Shown piece after piece: positions 42,046 to 51,888 of a stretch of DNA of 64,000 nt. Within the stretch, counting starts at the first letter, position 1, and each line of letters starts with the position of its first letter. The DNA is from Parabacteroides distasonis ATCC 8503 (GTDB lineage Bacteria > Bacteroidota > Bacteroidia > Bacteroidales > Tannerellaceae), in the NCBI RefSeq assembly GCF_000012845.1, contig NC_009615.1, positions 4,280,501-4,344,500 of the forward strand, in the 5' to 3' direction. Below the pieces are notes generated by a model that was not told where the DNA came from, did no database searches, and saw only the letters and a list, made by a program, of their open reading frames with translations. The position numbers and the translations under genes are program-made.

Positions 42046-42513
42046 ATGATAGAAAAGAAAGTGGTAAGCCAATTAATAGAGGAAAAACTAGCCTCTTCAA
42101 GCAATTATTTAGTAGACGTGGTGATTAAACCGGGAAACCTGATAGTCGTTGAAATTGATAACGATGAAGCGGTAAGCATTGATGATTGCGCTGAGTTGAG
42201 CCGGTATTTGGAGGAGCATCTGGATCGTGACGTCGAGGATTATGAGCTGGAGGTTGGCTCCGCCGGCATTACTTCTCCTTTCAAGGTACTTCGCCAATAC
42301 GTCAAGAACATCGGAAACGAGGTGGAGATGCTGTTGAAAAACGGCTCGAAGCTGACCGGTGTGTTGAAATCTGCCGACGAGAACGGTGTGGTTGTCTCTG
42401 TCGAGAAGAAGGTGAAACCGGAAGGCGCTAAGCGGAAGGTGACTGTGGTGGAGGATGAGTCGTATACATTTGATGAAATAAAATATACAAAATACTTAAT
42501 AAGATTCAAGTAA
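42046..42513 (+). CDS. rimP: Ribosome maturation factor RimP
   Basis: 155 residues from MIEKKVVSQLIEEKL. The upstream open frame to 41968 overlaps the promoter. YLVDVVIKPGNLIVVEIDNDEAVSIDDCAELSRYLEEHLDR is the typical RimP N-domain and VGSAGITSPFKVLRQYVKNIG the start of the C-terminal SH3-like domain. It assists 30S assembly and begins the conserved rimP-nusA-infB operon. Confidence 0.93.
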   Translation: MIEKKVVSQLIEEKLASSSNYLVDVVIKPGNLIVVEIDNDEAVSIDDCAELSRYLEEHLDRDVEDYELEVGSAGITSPFKVLRQYVKNIGNEVEMLLKNGSKLTGVLKSADENGVVVSVEKKVKPEGAKRKVTVVEDESYTFDEIKYTKYLIRFK

Positions 42514-42517
42514 GATT

Positions 42518-43783
42518 ATGGCCAAGAAAGAGGAAACAATCAGTATGATTGACACCCTTGCGGAGTTCAAGGAGTTGAAGAATATCGATAAAGATACGAT
42601 GATTAGCGTTTTGGAAGATTCGTTCCGTAACGTGATCGCCAAGATGTTTGGCACGGATGAGAACTATGACGTGATTATCAACCCTGAGAAAGGTGATTTC
42701 GAGATATGGAGAAACCGTACGGTTGTGGCTGATGATGAATTGGAGGATGAGAACTTGCAGCTTACGTTGACGGAGGCCCGTAAAATCGATGCCGACTGTG
42801 AGGTGGGCGAGGAAGTGACCGACGAGGTGCATTTCGCAGACTTCGGACGCCGTGCGATCTTAAACTTGCGCCAAACTTTGGCTTCAAAGATACTTGAATT
42901 GCAGAAAGACAGCTTGTACGCTAAGTATAAGGATAAAATCGGCCACATCATCGCCGCTGAGGTTTATCAGGTGTGGAAGAAAGAAATCCTGTTGCTGGAT
43001 GACGATGGTAATGAGTTGCTACTGCCGAAATCCGAGCAAATCCCGACCGATTTCTATCGTAAGGGAGAGACCGTACGTGCGATCGTTCAACGTGTGGATA
43101 ACTATAATAACAACCCGAAGATCCTTCTTTCCCGTACGGATAAGGTCTTCTTGCAACGGTTGTTTGAGCTGGAGGTTCCGGAGATTAATGACGGCTTGAT
43201 TACGATCAAGGCGATCGCCCGCATTCCGGGAGAGCGTGCCAAGGTGGCTGTCGAGTCATACGATGACCGTATTGATCCGGTAGGCGCTTGCGTAGGTATG
43301 AAAGGCTCTCGTATCCACGGAATCGTTCGCGAGTTGAGAAACGAGAACATTGATGTGATTAATTACACCTCAAATCTCTCTTTGTTTATCCAGCGTGCCT
43401 TAAGCCCGGCTAAGATCTCTTCTATCCGTGTGAATGAGGAGGAAAAGAAAGCTGAGGTTTATCTACGTCCGGAGGAGGTTTCTTTAGCGATCGGTAAGGG
43501 CGGTCTGAATATTAAGTTGGCTTGTATGTTGACTGAGTATACGATTGACGTATTCCGTGATATCGAAGGAGCGGACGAGGAGGATATCTACTTGGATGAG
43601 TTCTCCGACGAGATCGACAGCTGGGTGATCGACGCACTGAAGAATATAGGATGCTATACGGCGAAGAGTGTCCTTGCTATGGACCGCAATGAGATTATTG
43701 AACGTGCCGATCTGGAAGAACAGACCGTGGACGATCTTTTAGCTATCTTATCTGCGGAATTTGAAGATGAAGGTAACGAATAA
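42518..43783 (+). CDS. nusA: Transcription termination/antitermination factor NusA
   Basis: 421 residues: an N-terminal RNA polymerase-binding domain, an S1 domain (about 140-205), then two KH domains ([47 protein letters not shown]). A short helical C-terminal segment ([13 protein letters not shown]) resembles a helix-hairpin-helix. The length is normal for Bacteroidota. It lies 4 nt after rimP. Confidence 0.96.
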   Translation: MAKKEETISMIDTLAEFKELKNIDKDTMISVLEDSFRNVIAKMFGTDENYDVIINPEKGDFEIWRNRTVVADDELEDENLQLTLTEARKIDADCEVGEEVTDEVHFADFGRRAILNLRQTLASKILELQKDSLYAKYKDKIGHIIAAEVYQVWKKEILLLDDDGNELLLPKSEQIPTDFYRKGETVRAIVQRVDNYNNNPKILLSRTDKVFLQRLFELEVPEINDGLITIKAIARIPGERAKVAVESYDDRIDPVGACVGMKGSRIHGIVRELRNENIDVINYTSNLSLFIQRALSPAKISSIRVNEEEKKAEVYLRPEEVSLAIGKGGLNIKLACMLTEYTIDVFRDIEGADEEDIYLDEFSDEIDSWVIDALKNIGCYTAKSVLAMDRNEIIERADLEEQTVDDLLAILSAEFEDEGNE

Positions 43784-43803
43784 GTATTACGACAAAGTTA
43801 GAT

Positions 43804-46725
43804 ATGCCTATAAAATTAATTCAAGTACAGAGAAAATTGAACGTGGGAATCAACACGGTGGTTGAGTTCCTGCACCGGAATGGGTTCTCGGTTGAGGATA
43901 ATCCCAACACGAGGATCAGTGATGAACAGTATGCTTTGCTCGTAAAAGAGTTTGGAAAGGATCTGCCAGAGAAAGATCGTAATTTTGCGGCGGATCGTAT
44001 GCGGAAAGAGGTTCCTTCTGTGAAAGAAGAGAAGACCGCGGAAATAAAGACAGTGATACCGGAAGAATTCAGACCTAAGATCGTAATGAAGGGTCATATC
44101 GATTTGGATGGTGGACAACATAAAAAACAGCAGGAAGAGCCGAAGGCTAAAGAGGAGCCGAAGGTGAAAGAAGAGCCTAAGGTAAAGGAAGAGCCGAAAG
44201 TGAAGGAAGCGCCTGCCGCTCCCGCTGCTCAAGCTCCTGTTAAACCCGCGCAGCCTGCGCAGGCTCCCACGGAGAAAAAAGAAGAAAAAGTTATAGTAGT
44301 GGAAGTGGAAAAAGAAAAAACCGTAGAGAAGCAACCGGTTGTTGCGGAACCTAAGGTGGAAAGTGTGAAACCGGAACAGGAAGTAGAGAAGACCGAGGAA
44401 AAGGATGATAATCTTTTCCGTTTGAACTCGGTTAAATTGGAGTCAAAGATCAAGGTAACCGGTAAGATTGACTTGGATGCGCTTAACCAATCGACTCGTC
44501 CGAAAAAGAAAACGAAGGAGGAGAAGCGGAAAGAGCGTGATGAGAAGCAAAAGTTTAATAACAATCGGCCGGGTAATAATAGCAACGGTCCGGGCGCTCC
44601 TCATAAGAGTCCGAATTCGCCGACTTTGATAAAACCGAACGCTCCTGCTAAACCGGGTGAGGAAGGTGACGCTAAGAAGAAGCGTAAACGTATCAAGAAA
44701 GATCGGGTAGACGTGAATAATACGCCGGGTACGAATTATCCGCGCCCGAATCGTGACGATCGTCCGAATAACGACCGTAAGCCTCGCTTGAAGAAGCCGG
44801 TGAAAGCGGAAGTTAGTGAAGAGGATGTTCAAAAGCAGATCAAGGAGACTTTGGCTCGCTTGACCAACAAGAATAATAAGAATAATAAGGGGGCTAAATA
44901 CCGTCGTGATAAACGTGACGCCGCTGTGAAACGTGAGCACGAGTTGATGGAACAGGAAGAACTGGAAAGCAAGGTATTGAAGCTGACCGAGTTCGTTACG
45001 GCCAACGACTTGGCGAACATGATGGACGTATCTGTAACGGAGGTTATCGGTACTTGCATGAGCATCGGCCTTATGGTTTCGATCAATCAGCGCTTGGATG
45101 CGGAGACGATCAATATCGTGGCTGAGGAGTTCGGTTATAAGACTGAATATGTAAGCGCGGATGTTGTCGAGGCGATCAACGCTGATGAGGAAGATGATAA
45201 CGAGGAGGATTGGGTAGCCCGTCCGCCTATCGTAACGGTGATGGGACACGTTGACCATGGTAAGACTTCTTTATTGGATAATATCCGTAGCGCGAACGTA
45301 ATCGCTGGTGAGGCTGGTGGTATCACGCAGCATATCGGAGCCTACAACGTGAAGTTGCAGAATGGCCGCCGTATCACGTTCTTGGATACTCCGGGTCATG
45401 AGGCGTTTACCGCTATGCGTGCCCGTGGCGCGAAGGTGACGGATATCGCGATTATTATCGTGGCCGCTGATGATAACGTGATGCCTCAGACGATCGAGGC
45501 GATTAATCACGCTTCGGCTGCCGGTGTTCCTATTGTTTTCGCTATTAATAAAATCGATAAGCCACATGCTAATCCTGAGAAGATCAAGGAGGAGTTGGCG
45601 AATATGAATTACTTGGTGGAAGACTGGGGGGGTAAGTACCAGAGTCAGGAGATCTCCGCTAAGAAAGGTATCGGTGTCGAGGAGTTGTTGGAGAAGGTCT
45701 TGTTGGAGGCCGACCTGTTGGATTTGAAAGCGAATCCGAAAAAACGTGCGGTTGGTTCTATCATCGAGTCTTCTTTGGACAAGGGACGTGGCTATGTATC
45801 TACCATATTGGTGGAGAACGGTACGTTGAAGATGGGAGATATCGTTTTGGCGGGAACTCATCAAGGACGTATCAAGGCGATGTTCAACGAGCGTAATCAA
45901 CGGGTGGAGAAGGCCGGTCCTTCCGAGCCGGTATTGATCCTCGGTTTGAATGGTGCTCCTCAGGCCGGTGATACATTTAATGTATTGGAGACTGAGCAAG
46001 AGGCGCGTGAGATCGCTAACCGTCGTGAGCAATTGCAGCGTGAGTTAGGTCTTCGTACGCAGAAGATGCTTACTTTGGATGATATCGGACGTCGTATCGC
46101 CGTGGGTAACTTCCAAGAGTTGAACGTGATCGTGAAGGGTGACGTAGATGGTTCCGTAGAGGCTTTGTCCGACTCCTTGATCCGTTTGTCTACCGAGGAG
46201 ATTCAGGTGAATGTAATTCATAAGGCGGTTGGTCAGATTTCCGAGTCGGATGTGGTTTTGGCAGCGGCTTCGAACGCTATCATTATCGGATTCCAAGTTC
46301 GTCCGTCTTTGCAAGCACGTAGAAACGCCGAGAAGGAAGGTGTGGAGATCCGTTTGTACTCTATCATCTACGATGCGATCGAGGAGGTGAAGAGCGCTAT
46401 GGAAGGCATGCTTTCTCCGGAGATCAAGGAGGAGATTACCGCTTATGTGGAAGTTCAGCAGGTATTCAAGATCACCAAGGTCGGTACGGTTGCCGGATGT
46501 ATGGTTAAGGAAGGTAAGATCAAACGTACGAACAAGATCCGCTTGATACGTGACGGTATCGTTATCTATGCCGGCGAGCTAGGCTCTTTGAAACGTTTCA
46601 AGGACGATGCGAAAGAGGTCGTGGCTGGCTTGGATTGCGGTTTGAATATTACGAACTTCAACGATATCCAAGTGGGCGATATGATCGAGGCTTACGAAGA
46701 GACTGAAATTAAGAAGACGTTATAA
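43804..46725 (+). CDS. infB: Translation initiation factor IF-2
   Basis: 973 residues. An N-terminal IF2_N module ([21 protein letters not shown]) is followed by a long charged linker (about 80-360). The linker has an 18-bp/6-residue tandem repeat KEEPKV at about 112-138. A second IF2_N ([17 protein letters not shown]) precedes the G domain, with [12 protein letters not shown] (about 479), DTPGHEAF and NKIDKP. Domains II-IV end in [18 protein letters not shown]. It brings initiator tRNA to the 30S subunit. Confidence 0.97.
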   Translation: MPIKLIQVQRKLNVGINTVVEFLHRNGFSVEDNPNTRISDEQYALLVKEFGKDLPEKDRNFAADRMRKEVPSVKEEKTAEIKTVIPEEFRPKIVMKGHIDLDGGQHKKQQEEPKAKEEPKVKEEPKVKEEPKVKEAPAAPAAQAPVKPAQPAQAPTEKKEEKVIVVEVEKEKTVEKQPVVAEPKVESVKPEQEVEKTEEKDDNLFRLNSVKLESKIKVTGKIDLDALNQSTRPKKKTKEEKRKERDEKQKFNNNRPGNNSNGPGAPHKSPNSPTLIKPNAPAKPGEEGDAKKKRKRIKKDRVDVNNTPGTNYPRPNRDDRPNNDRKPRLKKPVKAEVSEEDVQKQIKETLARLTNKNNKNNKGAKYRRDKRDAAVKREHELMEQEELESKVLKLTEFVTANDLANMMDVSVTEVIGTCMSIGLMVSINQRLDAETINIVAEEFGYKTEYVSADVVEAINADEEDDNEEDWVARPPIVTVMGHVDHGKTSLLDNIRSANVIAGEAGGITQHIGAYNVKLQNGRRITFLDTPGHEAFTAMRARGAKVTDIAIIIVAADDNVMPQTIEAINHASAAGVPIVFAINKIDKPHANPEKIKEELANMNYLVEDWGGKYQSQEISAKKGIGVEELLEKVLLEADLLDLKANPKKRAVGSIIESSLDKGRGYVSTILVENGTLKMGDIVLAGTHQGRIKAMFNERNQRVEKAGPSEPVLILGLNGAPQAGDTFNVLETEQEAREIANRREQLQRELGLRTQKMLTLDDIGRRIAVGNFQELNVIVKGDVDGSVEALSDSLIRLSTEEIQVNVIHKAVGQISESDVVLAAASNAIIIGFQVRPSLQARRNAEKEGVEIRLYSIIYDAIEEVKSAMEGMLSPEIKEEITAYVEVQQVFKITKVGTVAGCMVKEGKIKRTNKIRLIRDGIVIYAGELGSLKRFKDDAKEVVAGLDCGLNITNFNDIQVGDMIEAYEETEIKKTL

Positions 46726-46727
46726 CG

Positions 46728-47219
46728 ATGAACTGGTTGGACATTACATTGCTATGTCTGGCAGGGATAGGATTTGTGAAAGGCCTGTTTGATGGAATCA
46801 TCAAACAGGTTGTTTCGCTTATAGCCCTAGTGATCGCGATCTTTTTCTGCGGGAAAGCGGCGGCTTGGCTGAAAGGATATATCTTGGCGTTGGGTTGGTT
46901 TCCGGAAGAAGGGGTTACGATCTTGAGTTATATAGCGGGTTTTATCTTGATTATGGGGGTATTTATCCTAGCGGGTGAACTGGTTACCAAGGTGGTAGGG
47001 GCGACACCGTTGAGCGTTATCAACCATTTGTTTGGTGGTTTTTTCGGGTTGCTGGTCGTTTTGGTCTTTACCAGTTTGCTGTTGAATGCGCTGGAGTTCG
47101 TGGATCGCGGATCGGTCTTGATTCATCGCCAATCGAAGATAGAATCTCGTTTTTATTATAGCGTGAAGCAAATAGTACCAACAATTTTCCCACATAATTT
47201 GTTTTCATTAGGAGAATGA
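46728..47219 (+). CDS. CvpA-family membrane protein
   Basis: 163 residues with four hydrophobic segments. WLDITLLCLAGIGFVKGLFDGIIKQVVSLIALV is the start of the CvpA/colicin V production family. It is 2 nt after infB and probably co-transcribed. The family function in Bacteroidota is unclear. Confidence 0.85.
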   Translation: MNWLDITLLCLAGIGFVKGLFDGIIKQVVSLIALVIAIFFCGKAAAWLKGYILALGWFPEEGVTILSYIAGFILIMGVFILAGELVTKVVGATPLSVINHLFGGFFGLLVVLVFTSLLLNALEFVDRGSVLIHRQSKIESRFYYSVKQIVPTIFPHNLFSLGE

Positions 47220-47249
47220 AGGGCTTTTATCAATGGTTAATTTATAATT

Positions 47250-48695
47250 ATGCAGGATTCAAATCATATCATTAATGAGGTAACGAGCGGAGATTATAAA
47301 TATGGCTTCGTTACCGATATTGATACGGAGGTGATCCATCGTGGATTAGACGAGGAGACGGTCCGTATTATCTCTGCCAAGAAGAACGAGCCGGAATGGT
47401 TACTCGAGTTCCGTTTGAAGGCTTTTCGCCATTGGCAGACGTTGGAGATGCCTACATGGCCTCACTTGAATATCCCGCCGATCGATTATCAGGACATTAT
47501 CTATTATGCCGCCCCTAAGAAAAAAGAGGGACCAAAGAGCTTGGATGAGGTAGATCCTGAGTTGTTGAAAACATTCGATAAACTGGGTATTCCTTTGGAA
47601 GAACAGAAGCATTTAAGCGGAATGGCGGTAGACGCCGTGATGGATAGTGTTTCCGTGAAGACAACTTTCAAGGAGAATCTCGCGGAGAAGGGGATTATTT
47701 TCTGTTCGTTCAGCGAGGCTGTACAACATCATCCGGACTTGGTGCAGAAGTATTTGGGCAGCGTGGTTGGTTATCGTGATAATTTCTTCGCCGCCTTGAA
47801 TTCGGCCGTGTTCTCGGATGGTTCGTTTGTTTATATACCGAAGGGCGTACGTTGCCCGATGGAGTTGAGTACGTATTTCCGTATCAATGCCGCTAATACC
47901 GGACAGTTCGAGCGTACCTTGATTGTCGCAGACGATGAGGCGTATGTAAGTTATCTGGAAGGATGTACGGCGCCGATGCGTGACGAGAACCAATTGCATG
48001 CCGCTATCGTGGAGATCGTGGCGAACGAGCGTGCCGAGGTGAAGTATTCTACCGTACAGAATTGGTATCCGGGTGATAAGGAAGGTAAAGGCGGTATCTA
48101 TAACTTCGTGACGAAACGAGGTTTGTGCAAAGGTGAGGGTAGCAAGATCTCTTGGACGCAAGTAGAGACCGGTTCGGCGATCACTTGGAAATATCCGAGC
48201 TGTATCTTGGCGGGTGATAACTCGGTAGGTGAGTTTTACTCGGTTGCCGTGACCAATAATTACCAACAGGCCGATACGGGTACGAAGATGATTCATCTGG
48301 GTAAGAATACGAAAAGTACGATCGTATCCAAGGGTATCTCTGCCGGTCATAGCCAGAATAGCTATCGGGGATTGGTGAAGGTGTCCGCCCGTGCGGAAGG
48401 CGCCCGAAACCATAGCCAATGCGATAGTTTGTTACTAAGCTCTACTTGTGGAGCTCATACGTTCCCTTACGCTGATATTCAGAATGAGACGGCGATCGTG
48501 GAGCATGAGGCTACGACGAGTAAGATCAGTGAGGAGCAATTGTTCTACTGCCAGCAACGGGGTATCTCGGTAGAAGAGGCTGTTGGTTTGATCGTGAATG
48601 GATATGCCCGCGAGGTAATGAATAAGTTACCGATGGAGTTTGCTGTCGAGGCTCAGAAATTACTAACGATCTCGCTGGAAGGCAGCGTAGGATAG
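47250..48695 (+). CDS. sufB: Fe-S cluster assembly scaffold SufB
   Basis: 481 residues. [47 protein letters not shown] opens the protein. [28 protein letters not shown] and [12 protein letters not shown] (the Cys involved in cluster assembly) are the SufB beta-helix signatures. It works with SufC and SufD encoded directly downstream. Confidence 0.97.
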   Translation: MQDSNHIINEVTSGDYKYGFVTDIDTEVIHRGLDEETVRIISAKKNEPEWLLEFRLKAFRHWQTLEMPTWPHLNIPPIDYQDIIYYAAPKKKEGPKSLDEVDPELLKTFDKLGIPLEEQKHLSGMAVDAVMDSVSVKTTFKENLAEKGIIFCSFSEAVQHHPDLVQKYLGSVVGYRDNFFAALNSAVFSDGSFVYIPKGVRCPMELSTYFRINAANTGQFERTLIVADDEAYVSYLEGCTAPMRDENQLHAAIVEIVANERAEVKYSTVQNWYPGDKEGKGGIYNFVTKRGLCKGEGSKISWTQVETGSAITWKYPSCILAGDNSVGEFYSVAVTNNYQQADTGTKMIHLGKNTKSTIVSKGISAGHSQNSYRGLVKVSARAEGARNHSQCDSLLLSSTCGAHTFPYADIQNETAIVEHEATTSKISEEQLFYCQQRGISVEEAVGLIVNGYAREVMNKLPMEFAVEAQKLLTISLEGSVG

Positions 48696-48737
48696 AATAA
48701 TTTTCAATTTTCAACTTTCAATTTTCAATAAGAAAAG

Positions 48738-49493
48738 ATGTTAGAGGTTAAGAATTTACATGCCAACGTAAATGGCAAAGAGATATTGAAAGGTATCAAC
48801 CTGTCGGTGAAAGCGGGTGAGGTACATGCTATCATGGGACCGAACGGTTCCGGAAAAAGTACGTTAAGTAGTGTATTGGTAGGTAATCCCGCTTTTGAGG
48901 TAACGGAAGGAGAGGTTATCTTCAACGGTAAGAATCTGCTGGATCTTTCTCCCGAGGATCGTAGCCGTGAGGGTATTTTCTTGAGCTTCCAATATCCGGT
49001 CGAGATCCCGGGAGTTAGTATGGTGAACTTTATGCGTGCGGCGTTGAACGAGCACCGTAAATATAACGGTCTGGAACCGGTTTCGGCTACGGACTTCTTG
49101 AAATTGATGCGTGAGAAACGTGCGATCGTCGAGCTGGATAATAAACTGGCCAGCCGTAGCGTGAACGAAGGTTTCTCCGGTGGAGAGAAAAAACGGAACG
49201 AGATCTTCCAGATGGCGATGCTGGAGCCGAAATTGGCGATCTTGGATGAGACGGATAGTGGTTTGGATATCGATGCCTTGCGTATCGTGGCGCATGGCGT
49301 GAACCAGTTGAGGACTCCGGAGAATGCCGCTATCGTAATCACGCACTATCAGCGTCTGCTGGATTACATCAAGCCGGATGTGGTTCATGTGCTTTACAAA
49401 GGCCGTATCGTGAAGACCGCCGGTCCGGAATTGGCCTTGGAACTGGAAGAGAAAGGTTACGACTGGATCAAGAAAGAGATGGGAGATGAGTAA
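48738..49493 (+). CDS. sufC: Fe-S cluster assembly ATPase SufC
   Basis: 251 residues of ABC ATPase fold: IMGPNGSGKSTLSSVL (Walker A), LSFQYPVEIPGVSMVNFMR (Q loop), EGFSGGEKKRNEIFQM (signature) and LAILDETDSGLDIDAL (Walker B, D loop). It powers the SufBCD scaffold. Its last 8 nt overlap sufD. Confidence 0.97.
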   Translation: MLEVKNLHANVNGKEILKGINLSVKAGEVHAIMGPNGSGKSTLSSVLVGNPAFEVTEGEVIFNGKNLLDLSPEDRSREGIFLSFQYPVEIPGVSMVNFMRAALNEHRKYNGLEPVSATDFLKLMREKRAIVELDNKLASRSVNEGFSGGEKKRNEIFQMAMLEPKLAILDETDSGLDIDALRIVAHGVNQLRTPENAAIVITHYQRLLDYIKPDVVHVLYKGRIVKTAGPELALELEEKGYDWIKKEMGDE

Positions 49494-50838
49494 TATGAAG
49501 GCCGAGCAACAATATATCGATCTTTTCGCCCAATGTGAGGATCTGGTATGTCGTCATAGTACGCCGGTGATGAATGCCCTTAGGGCTGATGCCTTGGCGA
49601 ACTTTGAGCGACTCGGATTCCCCTCCACGAGAAGCGAGGATTATAAATATACGGATGTAGCCCAAGCGTTCGCTCCGGATTACGGTTTAAATATCAACCG
49701 GGTCGCTATCCCGGTGAATCCTTATGACGTATTCCGTTGTGACGTACCGAACTTGAGCACATCGTTATACTTTGTCGTGAACGATACGTTTTACGATAAG
49801 GACTTACCGAAAGCACATTTGCCGGAAGGCGTGTATGCTGGAGGGTTGAAGGCTTTTACGGAGCAATATCCGGAGATCGCTTCCAAGTATTACGGAAAGG
49901 CGGCGCCGAGTAGCAAGGATGGTATTATCGCATTGAATACGATGTTGGCTCAAGATGGTTTTGTGGTGTATGTACCGAAAAATGTCGTGGTTGAGCGTCC
50001 TATCCAATTAGTGAATATATTCCGTAATGATGTGGATACGATGGCGAACCGTCGTGTCCTGGTGATTATGGAACCTCATTCGGAAGCGAAGCTATTGGTT
50101 TGCGATCATAGTATCGATGACGTGAAATTCTTGGCGACTCAAGTGGTTGAGATTTTCGCGGAGGAAGGTGCTCGCTTTGATTATTATGATTTGGAAGAAA
50201 GCAGCGAGTCTACGACCCGTTTCTCTTCCGTACACGTAAAGCAGGCGGCCTCGACCAATGTCTTGGTAAACGGTATTACGTTGACGAATGGCTTGACTCG
50301 CAACAATTATTATGTGGAACTGAATGGCGAGTATGCCGAGTCTACCTTATGCGGTATGTCCGTTCTGGACAAGGAGCAACAGATGGATACCTATAGCCAT
50401 ATTACCCATGCGGTTCCGAATTGTACCAGCAACGAGTTGTTCAAGAACGTACTGAATGATCATGCCGTAGGTGTCTTCAGTGGACGTATCTTGGTGAAAG
50501 AGGATGCCCAGAAGACTGCCGCTTACCAGACGAACCGTAATCTGTGCGCTACCCGTGAGGCCCGTATGTACAGCAAGCCGCAACTGGAGATTTATGCGGA
50601 CGACGTAAAATGCTCGCACGGTATGACGACCGGTCAGTTGGATGAGAACGCTTTGTTCTATATGCAAAGCCGCGGTATCCCGCGTGACGAGGCCCGTATG
50701 TTATTGAGCGTGGCTTTCACTTCCGACGTGATCGACCATGTACGCTTGGAGGCGTTGAAAGACCGTTTGCATAAACTGGTAGAGAAACGTTTCCGCGGTG
50801 AACTGGCTAAATGCGCCGGTTGCCGGATTTGTAAATAA
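49486..50838 (+). CDS. sufD: Fe-S cluster assembly protein SufD
   Basis: 450 residues, a SufB paralog: RSEDYKYTDVAQAF, DGFVVYVPKNVVVERPIQLVN, QTNRNLCATREARMYSKPQLEIYADDVKCSHGMTTGQLDENALFYMQSRGIPRDEARMLL. The protein ends in CAGCRICK, a small Cys-rich tail. The start overlaps sufC. Confidence 0.96.
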   Translation: MSNMKAEQQYIDLFAQCEDLVCRHSTPVMNALRADALANFERLGFPSTRSEDYKYTDVAQAFAPDYGLNINRVAIPVNPYDVFRCDVPNLSTSLYFVVNDTFYDKDLPKAHLPEGVYAGGLKAFTEQYPEIASKYYGKAAPSSKDGIIALNTMLAQDGFVVYVPKNVVVERPIQLVNIFRNDVDTMANRRVLVIMEPHSEAKLLVCDHSIDDVKFLATQVVEIFAEEGARFDYYDLEESSESTTRFSSVHVKQAASTNVLVNGITLTNGLTRNNYYVELNGEYAESTLCGMSVLDKEQQMDTYSHITHAVPNCTSNELFKNVLNDHAVGVFSGRILVKEDAQKTAAYQTNRNLCATREARMYSKPQLEIYADDVKCSHGMTTGQLDENALFYMQSRGIPRDEARMLLSVAFTSDVIDHVRLEALKDRLHKLVEKRFRGELAKCAGCRICK

Positions 50839-50860
50839 TTGCGAATAAGAGGAAAACTAT

Positions 50861-50912
50861 AATCAGGCATGGATTATCCCGACGATCATGTAGGGAACCA
50901 TGTCTGATTTTT
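50861..50912 (+). terminator. suf operon terminator
   Basis: ATCAGGCATGG and CCATGTCTGAT pair (about 50861-50909), then TTTTTC. A promoter box TATCTTTG (50915-50922) for the next gene follows directly. Confidence 0.65.
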
Positions 50913-50949
50913 CGTATCTTTGGCAGTGACAAATTAAAACCTCCAACTT

Positions 50950-51786
50950 ATGCAGTTAACACACATCGCCCTATGGACGAATCATCTGGAACGTTTACGG
51001 GATTTCTATGTAAAGTATTTTAATGGTAAGAGTAACGAGAAATATGTGAATTCGAAAAAAGGATTCGCCTCTTATTTCGTCTCTTTCGAGAGTGGCCCCG
51101 CCTTGGAGATCATGCAACGGCAGGATATTACTGAGGCTTACGACAAGGATCATATCGGCTTGGCTCATCTGGCCTTTCATGCGGATAAGAAGGAGCAAGT
51201 GGATCAAATGATCGAACGTTTCCGGATGGATGGATACACGATCGCCGGTGAGACCCGCACTTCTGGGGATGGTTACTATGAGGGCGTGATCCGAGATCCT
51301 GACGGAAATATCGTAGAGATCGTCGCTAACGGGGAGCCGGAGATACAAGCAGCTTTATTCCCTCCTTATGAGTTACTGCTGGAAGCCGATCCGGATCGGG
51401 AGAAAGTAGAGGTTTACCTAAAGGATTCGGATTGCTTTATCGCTACGGTACGAAATTCCGTTGCCGGCGTGATCGTGGTTCGCAAGGAGGAGGGTGGTAA
51501 GGCGGAGATCATGAATCTTGCCGTGGCGGATATCTTCCGTCGGCGAGGAATCGCCCGGAAACTATTACGGCATGTATCTGATAAATGGGCTCCGGCTCAA
51601 GATGTCGAGCTTTTGCGTATTTGTACCGGAACCTCAGCCGTCGGCCCGATGATGCTTTATCAACAGGAAGGCTTCGATTTGGTAGCCGTAGATCGTGATT
51701 ATTTCGTGCGGAACTATGCCGAGCCTATCTGGGAGAACGGCATTCAATGCAGGCATCGATTGATTCTTGAAAAGAGATTAAAATAG
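50950..51786 (+). CDS. VOC-family domain fused to a GNAT acetyltransferase
   Basis: 278 residues. Residues 1-127 form a glyoxalase/VOC domain (LTHIALWTNHLERLRDFYVKYF; HIGLAHLAFHAD; YYEGVIRDPDGNIVEIV) with the expected metal-binding His and Glu. Residues about 130-278 form a GNAT domain (AEIMNLAVADIFRRRGIARKLLRHV as the acetyl-CoA loop; GPMMLYQQEGFDLV). The fusion suggests a toxin- or metabolite-modifying enzyme. No substrate can be assigned. Confidence 0.82.
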   Translation: MQLTHIALWTNHLERLRDFYVKYFNGKSNEKYVNSKKGFASYFVSFESGPALEIMQRQDITEAYDKDHIGLAHLAFHADKKEQVDQMIERFRMDGYTIAGETRTSGDGYYEGVIRDPDGNIVEIVANGEPEIQAALFPPYELLLEADPDREKVEVYLKDSDCFIATVRNSVAGVIVVRKEEGGKAEIMNLAVADIFRRRGIARKLLRHVSDKWAPAQDVELLRICTGTSAVGPMMLYQQEGFDLVAVDRDYFVRNYAEPIWENGIQCRHRLILEKRLK

Positions 51787-51800
51787 TATATGTGAAAAGA

Positions 51801-51832
51801 AAATCGGGAGGTCTCTTAAACCTCCCGATTTA
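51801..51832. terminator. Bidirectional terminator
   Basis: AAATCGGGAGGT and ACCTCCCGATTT form a perfect 12-bp stem between convergent genes. Confidence 0.88.
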
Positions 51833-51888
51833 ATTATTAGTAATCTATAAATAGGTCCTCGAATGAAAAATCATCGGGGCTAATGGTA

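Noticed and set aside
44443..45258. Long minus-strand ORF of 271 codons
   Set aside because: It lies wholly inside infB in another frame and has no family resemblance; it is a codon-bias shadow.
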